This document shows, piece by piece, positions 44,363 to 52,836 of a DNA stretch of 64,000 nucleotides (the stretch's first letter is position 1; every line of letters begins with the position of its first letter). Made by a program: the position numbers and the translations under genes. The notes beneath the pieces are model-generated. The model saw nothing but the letters and a program-made list of their open reading frames with translations. It ran no database searches and had not been told where the DNA came from. This DNA is from Shimia sagamensis (GTDB taxonomy: Bacteria; Pseudomonadota; Alphaproteobacteria; Rhodobacterales; Rhodobacteraceae), in NCBI RefSeq assembly GCF_900182745.1, contig NZ_FXTY01000007.1, forward strand, positions 152,184 through 216,183, given 5' to 3'.

Positions 44363-45318
44363 GCGTTCAGGACGTTGATATCGTGGTGGAGCACACGCCA
44401 CGCAAACCTCGCATTGCCTTAATGGGGGAGTTCAGTGCCGGCAAGAGCACCTTGATGAACTTGCTTCTGGGCTGTGATCCAATGCCGGTGCGCATCACCG
44501 CAACGCGGGTGCCGCCGGTTTGGGTGTCGCATGGACCGCGTAGCGCGAGCCTTGTGGGCGAGGACGGAACAGTAAAACAGTTTGACGGAGATGACCTGAG
44601 TGCGGCTCCGATGGATGGGTGTGACTTGATCCGGTTCTCGATGGACTCCGATATTCTGAACCTCTGTGACCTAATCGACATTCCCGGTATTTCAGACCCC
44701 AACCTGAAGCATGAAACATGGCTTACGTTGATGGAAGACGTGGATTGCGTGATCTGGTGCACCCATGCGACCCAGGCCTGGCGGCAATCAGAGGCTGCAT
44801 TGTGGGAGCAAGTTTCACAGCAGATCAAGGGGCCAAATCATCTCGTGGTGACTCAGTTTGACAAGTTACGCTCGGAACGGGACCAGAGGCGCGTGATGGC
44901 GCGCCTTCAGGCAGAGGCTGGGGACGTGTTTGATGACATTATCCCGATATCGACGCTTGAGGCGATCAATGCCGGGATGGACGAAACCGCCTGGCGCAAC
45001 AGTGGCGGTGCCGCGTTGATTGAACGTTTGGTGGCGATGTTGGTGGATGAGACCGGCGTGGCGGCCGCGGCGCAAGGCAATGTTAACGCGGTCGGTTTAG
45101 AAGAGTCTCAAGCAAGTCCCCCATCTGCGGTCACGACTCTTTCAAAGACCTCTGACACCCCCTGTGCGACCGCCGAAGCTCCCAGCGTGGCAAATGATGC
45201 TCAAAAGAAAGTCGTGCCGCGCCGTGTGCGCCCGCAAACGCCCAATCCGGAGCGGCCATCAAGTGACGAGCTACAAGAAGAACCGCTGCAGTTTTTTGGT
45301 GGGGCTGGAGAATTTTGA
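44359..45318 (+). CDS. P-loop GTPase 3, dynamin/Era-like
   Basis: This 319-residue protein has a complete set of GTPase motifs: P-loop LMGEFSAGKSTLMNLLL, G2-like TATRVPPV, G3 LIDIPGISD and G4 VTQFDKLRSE. The GEFSAGKST P-loop is typical of dynamin-related bacterial GTPases. The C-terminal about 90 residues are Pro/Ser/Thr-rich and probably disordered (RRVRPQTPNPERPSS), a possible kinase target. It overlaps the large GTPase by 4 bases and is likely a partner that forms hetero-oligomers with it, as paired bacterial dynamins do. Confidence 0.85.
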   Translation: MSVQDVDIVVEHTPRKPRIALMGEFSAGKSTLMNLLLGCDPMPVRITATRVPPVWVSHGPRSASLVGEDGTVKQFDGDDLSAAPMDGCDLIRFSMDSDILNLCDLIDIPGISDPNLKHETWLTLMEDVDCVIWCTHATQAWRQSEAALWEQVSQQIKGPNHLVVTQFDKLRSERDQRRVMARLQAEAGDVFDDIIPISTLEAINAGMDETAWRNSGGAALIERLVAMLVDETGVAAAAQGNVNAVGLEESQASPPSAVTTLSKTSDTPCATAEAPSVANDAQKKVVPRRVRPQTPNPERPSSDELQEEPLQFFGGAGEF

Positions 45319-45380
45319 AGTGATCCCGCGCTTGCGAAGTTGTTTTGTGGGGGTCGCGTGACAGTGAAGGATTGCGATCT

Positions 45381-45743
45381 GTGACGGTTTCAGACTGTTT
45401 GGATACCTTACGAGCAGAAATCCCCGGCTGCCAAGTGGCGGCTTTTGGGGACGCGAAGGCGCGTCTGATCCTCAAAGCGTCTCATGATGCAACTGTGCAG
45501 CGAGAAGTGTTGGACGGGCTGTGCGCTGATGCAGCCCGGTGTTTTACGATGGCCCAGAGCCTGGCAGATCATACCGGTGGGAGCGCGCATAACATTACCC
45601 TCACAGACCGTGAGATGCGCATCTACCTGCGCGCAAACGGGCGTGAGGATTTTTTGTGCTTGCTCTGCCCGCTTGAGAGCGATCCGATTCAACTTTTGCC
45701 AATCGGCTTTCAGGCCCTCGCCCAATTGGTGGAGATCGAATGA
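45381..45743 (+). CDS. Small protein, possibly roadblock/LC7-like
   Basis: This 120-residue protein starts at GTG 45381, with AAGGA nine bases ahead. An in-frame TTG at 45347 region lacks one. The layout (LDTLRAEIPGCQVAAFGD, a helix, then ITLTDREMRIYLRANG and QLLPIGFQALAQL) resembles roadblock/LC7 regulators of small GTPases such as MglB. Similarity is only structural impression, so the assignment is tentative. It overlaps the next gene by 4 bases. It is plausibly a GTPase co-regulator given its neighbours. Confidence 0.6.
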   Translation: MTVSDCLDTLRAEIPGCQVAAFGDAKARLILKASHDATVQREVLDGLCADAARCFTMAQSLADHTGGSAHNITLTDREMRIYLRANGREDFLCLLCPLESDPIQLLPIGFQALAQLVEIE

Positions 45744-46516
45744 TCACGCCGCGCAAGGATATCCCAAGTGCTCCACCTTCAGAGGAAGCGGAAACCCGTG
45801 AAGCTTTGCAACGGTTGGCGGCTCCCCTGCATAAGCCCTATGGCACGTGGCGCAACTTTGACACGCCAACGGCCGCGTTGCGGGCGGTGATAACCGAAAT
45901 TGGCGATGTGGTGTTGGCCCGTACCATTGAGATCATGTCGGACGGCGCGCATCAAACGTTTGGCCTGACGATCAGCAACCGCCATTTGGTCATGCTCTCA
46001 GGTCTGCCCGTCAACCCAGAAACAGCGGACGCAACAACGATTGTTAAACACATTGGCGTAGCACTGGCAGGCACGCAAAGAGTGAAGTTTGACATCGTTT
46101 CACGGACGCCAGTCCTGCCAAGTTCTGCGCGGTCATGGTCCTGCAAAGCCCTGATGGAGGCTTTGGGCACTGATGACAAATTCGCGACGCATGCGGTAAT
46201 TGGGGCGCCTGTGTTAAAAGCTGTGAAAGCAAAAGCGATTGCGTGGCTGCAGCCAACATCTGAAAAGGAAACTGGCTCTGGAGAGGCTCTTGCGGCTCTC
46301 CGGCGAGTCGCTGCGTCACATGCGCAACTGGCCGAAGATCAGGCACAAATTCGGCGCAAGACGCCGCAAATGTCTCTGATTTCTCTATCTCCGGCGCTGC
46401 TCTGCGTGGAGATCACCTTGACTGATGACACACTCATTGGCCTCTGCGATGCCAATGATCAGACTGACCTGATTGACGTTTGGCGCCAGTATGTTGCGGC
46501 AACTCAATCTGACTAA
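45740..46516 (+). CDS. Unknown protein, last gene of the kinase/GTPase operon
   Basis: This 258-residue soluble protein is not recognised. It has no signal peptide, membrane helix or nucleotide motif. Two predicted alpha/beta parts, residues about 45-115 and 200-255, are separated by a Lys/Glu-rich helical region. It is coupled to the preceding gene by an ATGA overlap, so it is probably functionally part of the system. No terminator is visible after it. Confidence 0.7.
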   Translation: MITPRKDIPSAPPSEEAETREALQRLAAPLHKPYGTWRNFDTPTAALRAVITEIGDVVLARTIEIMSDGAHQTFGLTISNRHLVMLSGLPVNPETADATTIVKHIGVALAGTQRVKFDIVSRTPVLPSSARSWSCKALMEALGTDDKFATHAVIGAPVLKAVKAKAIAWLQPTSEKETGSGEALAALRRVAASHAQLAEDQAQIRRKTPQMSLISLSPALLCVEITLTDDTLIGLCDANDQTDLIDVWRQYVAATQSD

Positions 46517-46627
46517 AACACCCACCCTGAGGTGACTGACCAACCGCCTCCTGCTCTGTACTCCTTCCCCATTACGTTCCTGTGATCCACCCTGATGTCT
46601 TCGCTCCCCTTGCGGTGTTAAGTCAAC

Positions 46628-46646
46628 CTGTATTATAGGCATACAG
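46628..46646 (+). promoter_or_regulatory. GntR/FadR-type operator candidate
   Basis: CTGTAT and ATACAG are an inverted repeat with 7 bases between, 43 bases before the GntR gene. The form GTAT-N7-ATAC suits FadR-subfamily operators, and it overlaps a possible -10 TATTAT at 46631. Autoregulation by the GntR protein is inferred. Confidence 0.55.
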
Positions 46647-46688
46647 CTTTGCATGTGAATGCGAGAGCCGCCACTACAAGGACACGTC

Positions 46689-47423
46689 ATGGCCCATGAT
46701 CTCGACACACTCGATCGCCGCCCTCTGTACACGCAAGTTGCCGAGGGCATTGCGGCAATGATCAAAGACAACGGACTATCCCCCGGGGACAACTTGCCGT
46801 CTGAGGCGGCGCTATGCGCACAGGCCGGGGTCAGCCGCGTTGTTGTCCGAGGGGCGCTGGCCCAGTTGGCAGGGGCCGGTTTGATCAAGATCTCAAACGG
46901 ACGCAGAGCGCAGGTCATGTCTTTGAACGCCTCTGTGCTCGCCGCGTCGTTGAGCCAAGGATTGGCAACGGCGCAGTTCACGGTGGCTCAGGCCTTGGAC
47001 GTCCGTAATGGCATCGAGGCCAGCACGGCAGCGTTGGCCGCGACAAACAGATCAGCGGCGGATGTTGCGCATCTTCAAACGCTGTGTGAGCAGATGGAAA
47101 AGGCCGCAGACCACCCCGAAGATTTCGCAGAGCTCGATTATCGCTTTCATCTTGCGGTGGCCGAAGCCACCGGCAATCCGCTTTACGCGTACATTGTCAG
47201 TTCTCTGCGCGAGGTGATCAAAACCTCCGTCGCGGCCGGGCGACTGGCGCAGCCCTGCCCACAAGACCAGGCCCGCATTCTAAGCGACCATCACCGCATT
47301 CATCATGCCATCGCGGCGGGGTCAGCCCAGGACGCAACCCAAGCCATGCGAGATCACTTCTCGGCCGCCAACGCCGCTCTGCTTCGCGACACATCCTCTC
47401 AAGTTACTGGACAAACACCATGA
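46689..47423 (+). CDS. GntR-family (FadR subfamily) transcriptional regulator
   Basis: This 244-residue regulator has an N-terminal winged HTH, residues about 10-75 (LYTQVAEGIAAMIKDNGLSPG, here VAEGIAAMIKDNGLSPG, then LPSEAALCAQAGVSRVVVRGAL). The C-terminal all-helical FCD domain has the His/Asp ligand pattern LDYRFHLAVAEATGNP and SDHHRIHHAI. The start at 46689 has AAGGA six bases ahead; the frame is open 10 codons further up. It overlaps the kinase gene by 4 bases and probably controls it in response to a sugar acid. Confidence 0.9.
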   Translation: MAHDLDTLDRRPLYTQVAEGIAAMIKDNGLSPGDNLPSEAALCAQAGVSRVVVRGALAQLAGAGLIKISNGRRAQVMSLNASVLAASLSQGLATAQFTVAQALDVRNGIEASTAALAATNRSAADVAHLQTLCEQMEKAADHPEDFAELDYRFHLAVAEATGNPLYAYIVSSLREVIKTSVAAGRLAQPCPQDQARILSDHHRIHHAIAAGSAQDATQAMRDHFSAANAALLRDTSSQVTGQTP

Positions 47424-48346
47424 CCACCTCCCCCTACCAACCACTCGACATCCTGTGTTTTGGCGAACCGATGTTCGAGTTCTCCTGGGTTGACAAAGAC
47501 ACCATCCGGCCCGGCATTGGCGGGGATGTGTCCAACACGGCGGTTGCCGCCGCGCGCGCCGGTGCCAAGGCTGGGATGTTGACCCACTTGGGGCAAGACA
47601 ACTTTGCCGACCACATTCTCCAACTCTATGCCGACGAAGGCATTGACGCCACGCGGGTCACACAATCAGACACCGGTCCGACCGGATTGTATTTCATCGA
47701 ATATGGGCCTGACGGGCACCGGTTTTCCTACCGCCGCGCGGGCTCTGCCGCGTGTCACATTGGACCAGACGACTTAACAGCCGAGATGTTTGAAAACATC
47801 GGCGTGTTACACATCAGCGGAATCACGCAGGCGATTTCATTGTCCTCCCGCGCTGCAACAGTGCGTGCAGCAGAACTTGCCCGCGCGGCAGGGGCGCGTG
47901 TGTCCTTTGACACAAACCTGCGGTTAAACCTGTGGTCAGCAGACGAGGCGCGGAGCGCACTGACAGAGATCTTACCTCTGGTCGACATTGTGTTTCCAAG
48001 TATCGAGGATGCTGAGGCGTTGTTTGGCACCGGCAGTATTAATGCGATTTGTGATCGGTTCCACGCTGAAGGCGCAGACTTGGTTGTGCTGACTTTGGGC
48101 GAAAAAGGCGCCGTGGTGGCGGACGCCACTGGGCGGGTTAACATTTCACCCGTGCCTGCAACTCTCGTAGATGCAACCGGCGCTGGCGATACGTTTGATG
48201 GGGCCTTTTTGGCGAAGTACTCAAGGACGTCGGATGCGGTGGCAGCAGCCCAGTTTGCATGTGCAGCTGCGTCTTTGTCGGTTGAAAATGTCGGGGCGGC
48301 GACATCGATTCCTACTCTGAATGCCATACAAACGCGGCGCGCTTGA
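47420..48346 (+). CDS. kdgK: PfkB-family kinase, probably 2-dehydro-3-deoxygluconate kinase
   Basis: This 308-residue kinase has ILCFGEPMFEFSWVD at the start, signature 1 region GGDVSNTAVAAARAGAKAGM and signature 2 DATGAGDTFDGAFLA with the catalytic Asp. The DTNLRLNLW motif after the first half is typical of KDG kinases (EC 2.7.1.45), which feed the Entner-Doudoroff route. It is coupled to a GntR regulator, fitting a sugar-acid pathway. The symbol is tentative. Confidence 0.78.
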   Translation: MTTSPYQPLDILCFGEPMFEFSWVDKDTIRPGIGGDVSNTAVAAARAGAKAGMLTHLGQDNFADHILQLYADEGIDATRVTQSDTGPTGLYFIEYGPDGHRFSYRRAGSAACHIGPDDLTAEMFENIGVLHISGITQAISLSSRAATVRAAELARAAGARVSFDTNLRLNLWSADEARSALTEILPLVDIVFPSIEDAEALFGTGSINAICDRFHAEGADLVVLTLGEKGAVVADATGRVNISPVPATLVDATGAGDTFDGAFLAKYSRTSDAVAAAQFACAAASLSVENVGAATSIPTLNAIQTRRA

Positions 48347-48741
48347 ATGAGAAGCTTTTTGTAACCGTGAGCCCGAGAATTGGAAGGCAACTGCGAGGCA
48401 GCAGTTGTCCATAAACCCCACCAAGGCGCACGTCCGCCCAAACTTATGGTGAGGGGCATTCGAGCAACATTTTCTGAGCTGTTGCGCCTTTGGATCGGGA
48501 GCCTGCGCCGCAACCAATCAGACTTAGGGTTGCGATCGATATTTGGGGGGGGGGAGCCAACTTTCCGACAATCCGCTGCTGAGGGCTGAATGCACATTCA
48601 CTTGTTCTTATGAGCGCAAGTCACTTGACCTAAATCAAAGCCTTATCGCCAAGACCCCGTTAGCAAACGACCCGTTCGCCAGCCTTCCGCCAGCCACCTA
48701 TTTCCCGCAAATACTGGCTCACCTTTGTGAAAGGCCCGAAC
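48347..48741 (+). other. Promoter gap with inverted repeat, G10 tract and FNR-type box
   Basis: No gene is seen in these 395 bases. It holds a hairpin at 48388-48407 (CAACTGC/GCAGTTG, 7 bp, no U-run, maybe ending the kdgK transcript), an uninterrupted run of ten G at 48545-48554, and the FNR-type box at 48625-48638. AAAGG lies 7 bases before the ATG of the next gene. Confidence 0.6.
48625..48638 (+). promoter_or_regulatory. FNR/NNR-type box upstream of the ABC transporter/nnrS operon
   Basis: TTGACCTAAATCAA matches TTGAY-N4-RTCAA. It is 103 bases before the start codon at 48742; a class II site would put transcription start near 48673. With the nos box at 31044 it suggests co-control of both operons by low O2 or NO. 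Confidence 0.75.
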
Positions 48742-49734
48742 ATGTCCTCTCTAATCACACGCCGCCACGCAATTGCGCTTGGCTCTGGCGCGATTGGTGC
48801 GCTTGCCGCACCGCATATCTTGTCTGCTGCTATTACGACAAATCTTGAAATTTGGGGGCCACCAGTTGGGCCATCCGCCGTATTGGCACATGCGGTTAAA
48901 ATCGGTGCGCTCACTAATGTTGCTCCCGATGCCGAGGTCAGGGTCAAGGTTTGGCGGAATCCAGATGAATTGCGCGCCGGTCTGACCTCCAAAAACATCG
49001 CCCTGTCGGTGGTGCCTGTTCAGGCAGCGGTTAATCTCTACAACAAAGGGTTCCCCATTCAATTGGTCAACATCATGACCAAAGGGTTGCTCTATGTCAT
49101 TTCGACAAATCCTGAAATAAATTCGCTGCAAGCCCTTAAGGGCCAAAGCCTTGTTGTGCCCTTCAAAGGCGATACGCCTGACATCATTCTTGATCGTCTG
49201 CTTGAGAACGAAGGCATTCTGCAGTCGACCGATGTCAAAAATGTTGGAACCCCAATTGAGGCTGTGCAAATGCTGGTTTCTGGCCGGATCGAAGCAGCGC
49301 TTCTTCCTGAACCTGCGATTTCAGCTGCCATTATGGCTGGCAAGCAAAAGGGACTTTCCATCACCCGCGTGATCGACATTCAAGAAGAATGGGGCAAACT
49401 AAACGGTTCGGATCCAATCATTCCCCAGGCCGGACTTGCTGTCACCGGCAGCTTTGTGGAAACGCACGGCGACATTATACCTGCCCTTCATGATGGATTG
49501 GTGCAGGCCGCAGACGCGACGCTCGCCGATCCGATGGCAGCGGCCCAAGCCGCAGCGCCCGCCATGAAACTGCCAGTGCCGGTCATCGCCGACTCAATCA
49601 AACACAGCCATCTTGGGGCTTGGAAGGCCTCTGAATTGCGTGGACCTGTGGAAACCATGCTGACAGCCATGGGCGAAGTCGACATCAAAAAAATCGCAGG
49701 AAAACTTCCGGATGACGGGTTCTACTATTTCTAA
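48742..49734 (+). CDS. NitT/TauT-type ABC transporter substrate-binding protein
   Basis: This 330-residue periplasmic binding protein of the NrtA/SsuA/ThiY superfamily has a Tat-like signal (TRRHAIALGSGAIGALAAP), not a lipobox. The body has LTSKNIALSVVPVQAAVNLYNKG and GRIEAALLPEPAISAAI, typical of the family. The ATG at 48742 has AAAGG seven bases ahead; a GTG five codons earlier is also in frame. The ligand is not obvious. The operon also has a permease, an ATPase and NnrS, and an FNR-type box in front. Confidence 0.88.
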   Translation: MSSLITRRHAIALGSGAIGALAAPHILSAAITTNLEIWGPPVGPSAVLAHAVKIGALTNVAPDAEVRVKVWRNPDELRAGLTSKNIALSVVPVQAAVNLYNKGFPIQLVNIMTKGLLYVISTNPEINSLQALKGQSLVVPFKGDTPDIILDRLLENEGILQSTDVKNVGTPIEAVQMLVSGRIEAALLPEPAISAAIMAGKQKGLSITRVIDIQEEWGKLNGSDPIIPQAGLAVTGSFVETHGDIIPALHDGLVQAADATLADPMAAAQAAAPAMKLPVPVIADSIKHSHLGAWKASELRGPVETMLTAMGEVDIKKIAGKLPDDGFYYF

Positions 49735-50551
49735 TGCGATGACACGCGCTCTTGTTGATCGAGGTGCGCGTGCCCTCAAGTTTATCTGGGGCGGATGGGC
49801 AGGTTTGGCATCTTTTGCTCTTTTCTGCGCTGTCTGGCAGGCCGGGTTCGAAACTTACGGGGCGTTCATTCTGCCTGCGCCTCTGGAGGTGTTTTCAACT
49901 GTTTTTGGGTTGTTACACATTCCCGAGACTTGGGCGCTTGCTTTAACAACCGCCAAACGTGCCGGGGAATCCTTTCTCTTGGCAGTCCTAGTCGGCGTAA
50001 CGCTTGGGGTCATCTCCGGCCACGCGCCAGCTGTGATGCGTCTGCAAAAGCCGCTCTTGACGGTCTTGCTGGGCGTGCCTCCCGTGGCATGGATCGTACT
50101 GGCCATGATCTGGTTTGGCGGAGGCGACGGCACTGTTATTGTGACGGTCTTGGTGGCAGCTACCCCGATAGTACTGGTTGGAACGGCGGAGGGTATTCTT
50201 TCGCGAGACCGAGGCCTCGATGCCATGGGGCAACTCTACGGTGCAGGCCCCATTCGCCGCTTCACAACCCTTTCATGGCGGCACACGCTTTCTCACCTGT
50301 TCCCCTCCCTTATCCTCGCACTCGCGACTGGCTTCAAAGTGGCGGTCATGGCCGAATTATTGGCAAACTCTGGGGGCATAGGTGGCGCACTTTCTGATGC
50401 GCGCACCAATTTCGACATCGCAGAAGCGCTCGCCTGGGTGGTGATGAGTGTTGGGCTGTTGATCGGGATTGAGTATGGCCTCATCCATCCATTTCGGGCC
50501 GAACTTGACCGCTGGAAAACCGCGGCGCAGCCTTGGGGAGTCAAAAAATGA
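49712..50551 (+). CDS. ABC transporter permease, NitT/TauT type
   Basis: This 279-residue inner-membrane protein has six hydrophobic segments. The family EAA-like loop is GQLYGAGPIRRFTTLSWRHTL. It overlaps the binding-protein gene by 23 bases; the in-frame ATG at 49739 is an alternative start but has no ribosome site. It ends in ATGA with the ATPase gene. Confidence 0.87.
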   Translation: MTGSTISNAMTRALVDRGARALKFIWGGWAGLASFALFCAVWQAGFETYGAFILPAPLEVFSTVFGLLHIPETWALALTTAKRAGESFLLAVLVGVTLGVISGHAPAVMRLQKPLLTVLLGVPPVAWIVLAMIWFGGGDGTVIVTVLVAATPIVLVGTAEGILSRDRGLDAMGQLYGAGPIRRFTTLSWRHTLSHLFPSLILALATGFKVAVMAELLANSGGIGGALSDARTNFDIAEALAWVVMSVGLLIGIEYGLIHPFRAELDRWKTAAQPWGVKK

Positions 50552-51306
50552 CCCTTAAACCCGTCCTCCAACTGTCAAATCTGGGACATGCCTATTTAGG
50601 CCGCAAAGTGCTGGCAGACATCAACGTGACTGTTGAAAGTGGCGAAGTTCTCGCATTGGTTGGTCCGTCCGGGTGCGGAAAATCAACTTTGGCCCATATT
50701 TCATCGGGTATTTTGCAGGTGCACGAAGGAGCGATTGAGCGTCGCTACAAACGCCATGCGATGATCTTCCAAGACACCCGCTTAATGCCGTGGGCCACCG
50801 CGGCGGAGAACATCGCCTACCCACTTCGGCTTGCCAGAATACCAAGGCGCCAACGCCGGGCGCACGTTCTGGAGGCCGCACAAAAAGTGCACCTCTTGCC
50901 AGACGATCTAATAAAGTTTCCAGTCGAACTTTCAGGCGGTATGCAGCAGCGCACAGCGATCGCCCGTGCATTGGTTGCGCACCCCGATTTTGTTTACTAC
51001 GACGAACCGTTCACTGCACTTGACGTGGCCCTGAAACGGCGCATGCAGGATCTGGTAATCAGCAATGCGATTGCCACAAAAACGGCTGGCCTGTTTATCA
51101 CACATGATCTCAACGAAGCCGCTCGGGTTGCGCATCGCATTGTGGTTCTTCAAGCCAATGGACACGGTATTTTGGGCACACGCCAAGTACCGGGTTCACC
51201 TGGTTCACGCAGCGATGAAACTCTTGCTGAATGGGTGCGAGACGCCCTTCGAAATGATCCACTTTTTGCCCAGATTTTCGATGTTGATGAAAGGGCGATT
51301 ACATGA
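50548..51306 (+). CDS. ABC transporter ATPase, NitT/TauT type
   Basis: This 252-residue cytosolic ATPase has Walker A LVGPSGCGKSTLAHI, Q-loop MIFQDTRLMPW, signature ELSGGMQQRTAIARAL, Walker B FVYYDEPFTALD and switch His FITHDLNEA. GGGGAG lies before the overlapping ATG. It energises the permease at 49712. It overlaps nnrS by 4 bases. Confidence 0.92.
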   Translation: MTLKPVLQLSNLGHAYLGRKVLADINVTVESGEVLALVGPSGCGKSTLAHISSGILQVHEGAIERRYKRHAMIFQDTRLMPWATAAENIAYPLRLARIPRRQRRAHVLEAAQKVHLLPDDLIKFPVELSGGMQQRTAIARALVAHPDFVYYDEPFTALDVALKRRMQDLVISNAIATKTAGLFITHDLNEAARVAHRIVVLQANGHGILGTRQVPGSPGSRSDETLAEWVRDALRNDPLFAQIFDVDERAIT

Positions 51307-52487
51307 CGTTGTCCAAGGGTTTTCGCAACCTTGGCCATGAAGGCCTGCGCTTGTTTTTTGTCGTATCAGCCTTTCATTTGGCGCTGTGGCCGTTGTTTTG
51401 GGTTGTTGTTCAGGGGTTTGACCTGCCTTTTGAAAGTGATATCCCGGCCAGTATTTGGCACGCACATGAAATGCTGGTTGGTGGTTTTGGCGCCGCTTTG
51501 ATTGGCTTTATCACCACCGCGGTCCCGGAGTGGACGGACACCCCAACACTGCGCAATCGCCCGCTCTATGTCTTGCTGGGTCTGTGGGCGGTTGCTCGGT
51601 GTGTAGGCTTGTTGGCCTGGGACAACATGATTGGGCTCGCAGCCGTGGCCGATCTCGCCTGGATGCTCACTTTGATAGTCTATTTGACGGCGCTTAGCAG
51701 ACAACGGCGTACAGATCGTCTGCTGGGCTTCCTGTTCTGGCTGGGCAGTTTGGCCTTTTGTGAGGCGGGCGCGCGCTTTTACATGCTGGTTGATAATTTG
51801 GAGCGCCTGCAAACCTTCACCCAAGCGCTTGGATTTGTATTTCTCGGCCTCCTGGCCATTGCACTTGGGCGTATCACCGTGCCGGTCACAAATCTTGTTC
51901 TTGATCCCAGCGAAAAGACATCCCCCTTTCGGCCGCATCCAGGGCGCCTCAACTTGGCGGCAGGTTTGGTTTGGGTGGCCATGGTTTGTGAGCTCTTGGG
52001 AACTTCAGAGTCTGTTCGTGGGTTCCTGTGGATCGCCGCAGGCGCCGGATATATGGATCGGCTTGCGGAATCCTTTGTTGGGCGGGCGTTCTTTCGAGCG
52101 GAAATTGTTGTCTTATGGGCCGCGTCTTTGCTAACGGGCATTGGGCTTCTTCTGCTTGGAGCGAGTTATTTGGGCACAAATATCGCATCCATTTCTGGTC
52201 TGCATGTCGCGACTATGGGCGGGGCTGGGTTTGGGATTATCGCCGTCTTTACCACTGCGGGCCTTCTACACACGGATCACACGTTTCCGTTTCCTGCCGT
52301 CATTTGGCTTGTGATGATCTGCCTTCTTATTTCCGTCGGTTTAAGGGTCGGGCCTGACCTTGGTCTATTCAGCCACCCGTTTCACGCGCCTTACGCATTG
52401 GCATCAATCATCTGGTCAACGACGTTTGCGATTTGGCTGGGTCGTTTTCTACCAATCCTGACAGGCAATCCAAATGACGCGCAATAA
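51303..52487 (+). CDS. nnrS: NnrS family membrane protein (copy 2)
   Basis: This 394-residue polytopic protein appears to have about 12 helices. The family motif IWHAHEMLVGGFGAALIGFITTAV is visible (IWHAHEMLVGGFGAA) at about residue 55, and GLHVATMGGAGFG at about residue 300. It belongs to the ABC transporter operon by its ATGA overlap and shares its FNR-type box. The linkage suggests that the transporter serves NO stress or denitrification, perhaps importing a cofactor or precursor; this is inference. It is well diverged from copy 1. Confidence 0.9.
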   Translation: MTLSKGFRNLGHEGLRLFFVVSAFHLALWPLFWVVVQGFDLPFESDIPASIWHAHEMLVGGFGAALIGFITTAVPEWTDTPTLRNRPLYVLLGLWAVARCVGLLAWDNMIGLAAVADLAWMLTLIVYLTALSRQRRTDRLLGFLFWLGSLAFCEAGARFYMLVDNLERLQTFTQALGFVFLGLLAIALGRITVPVTNLVLDPSEKTSPFRPHPGRLNLAAGLVWVAMVCELLGTSESVRGFLWIAAGAGYMDRLAESFVGRAFFRAEIVVLWAASLLTGIGLLLLGASYLGTNIASISGLHVATMGGAGFGIIAVFTTAGLLHTDHTFPFPAVIWLVMICLLISVGLRVGPDLGLFSHPFHAPYALASIIWSTTFAIWLGRFLPILTGNPNDAQ

Positions 52488-52836
52488 TGCCGGTGTCGGC
52501 GACGGCGCGTAACCTAGTCCTGCCCGGGATGGCTTTTCCTACGGTCTCTGTAGCCGGTATGCCAATGGCAGCGTGGCGGTTGAACACGCCTTATGGTTTT
52601 GGATGTCCGCGACACGATGATCGCAGTCCTGCGCAATGAGGGGGGCCATCAGCTTCACGCAGTGCCAATTGGTTTTGGTGCTGCTTAGGCGCGGATAATC
52701 GCTCAATCATAGCTCAAGACTTCACCAAGATGCGTCCCCATCTTTCACTCGGCCTTCGTCTAAGCTATCAGAAAACTGATCCAGTGGATAACTTTAGTAG
52801 ATCAAGGGCCACCTTGGTCGTTATGATGGAAATGCA
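52488..52836 (+). other. Gap between nnrS copy 2 and the TonB operon
   Basis: About 350 bases. I see no convincing gene. Short open frames (one of 31 codons at about 52592-52687) could be remnants of a lost gene but match nothing I recognise. Promoter elements for the next operon presumably lie here; none is clear. Confidence 0.5.

Noticed and set aside
37741..46516. Type VI secretion regulatory cluster (PpkA/PppA/Fha)
   Set aside because: The kinase, phosphatase and FHA trio is similar in kind, but no Tss structural gene is present and the GTPases do not belong to that system.
52592..52687. 31-codon open frame in the nnrS/TonB gap
   Set aside because: Too short, no ribosome site, no family resemblance; perhaps a remnant.
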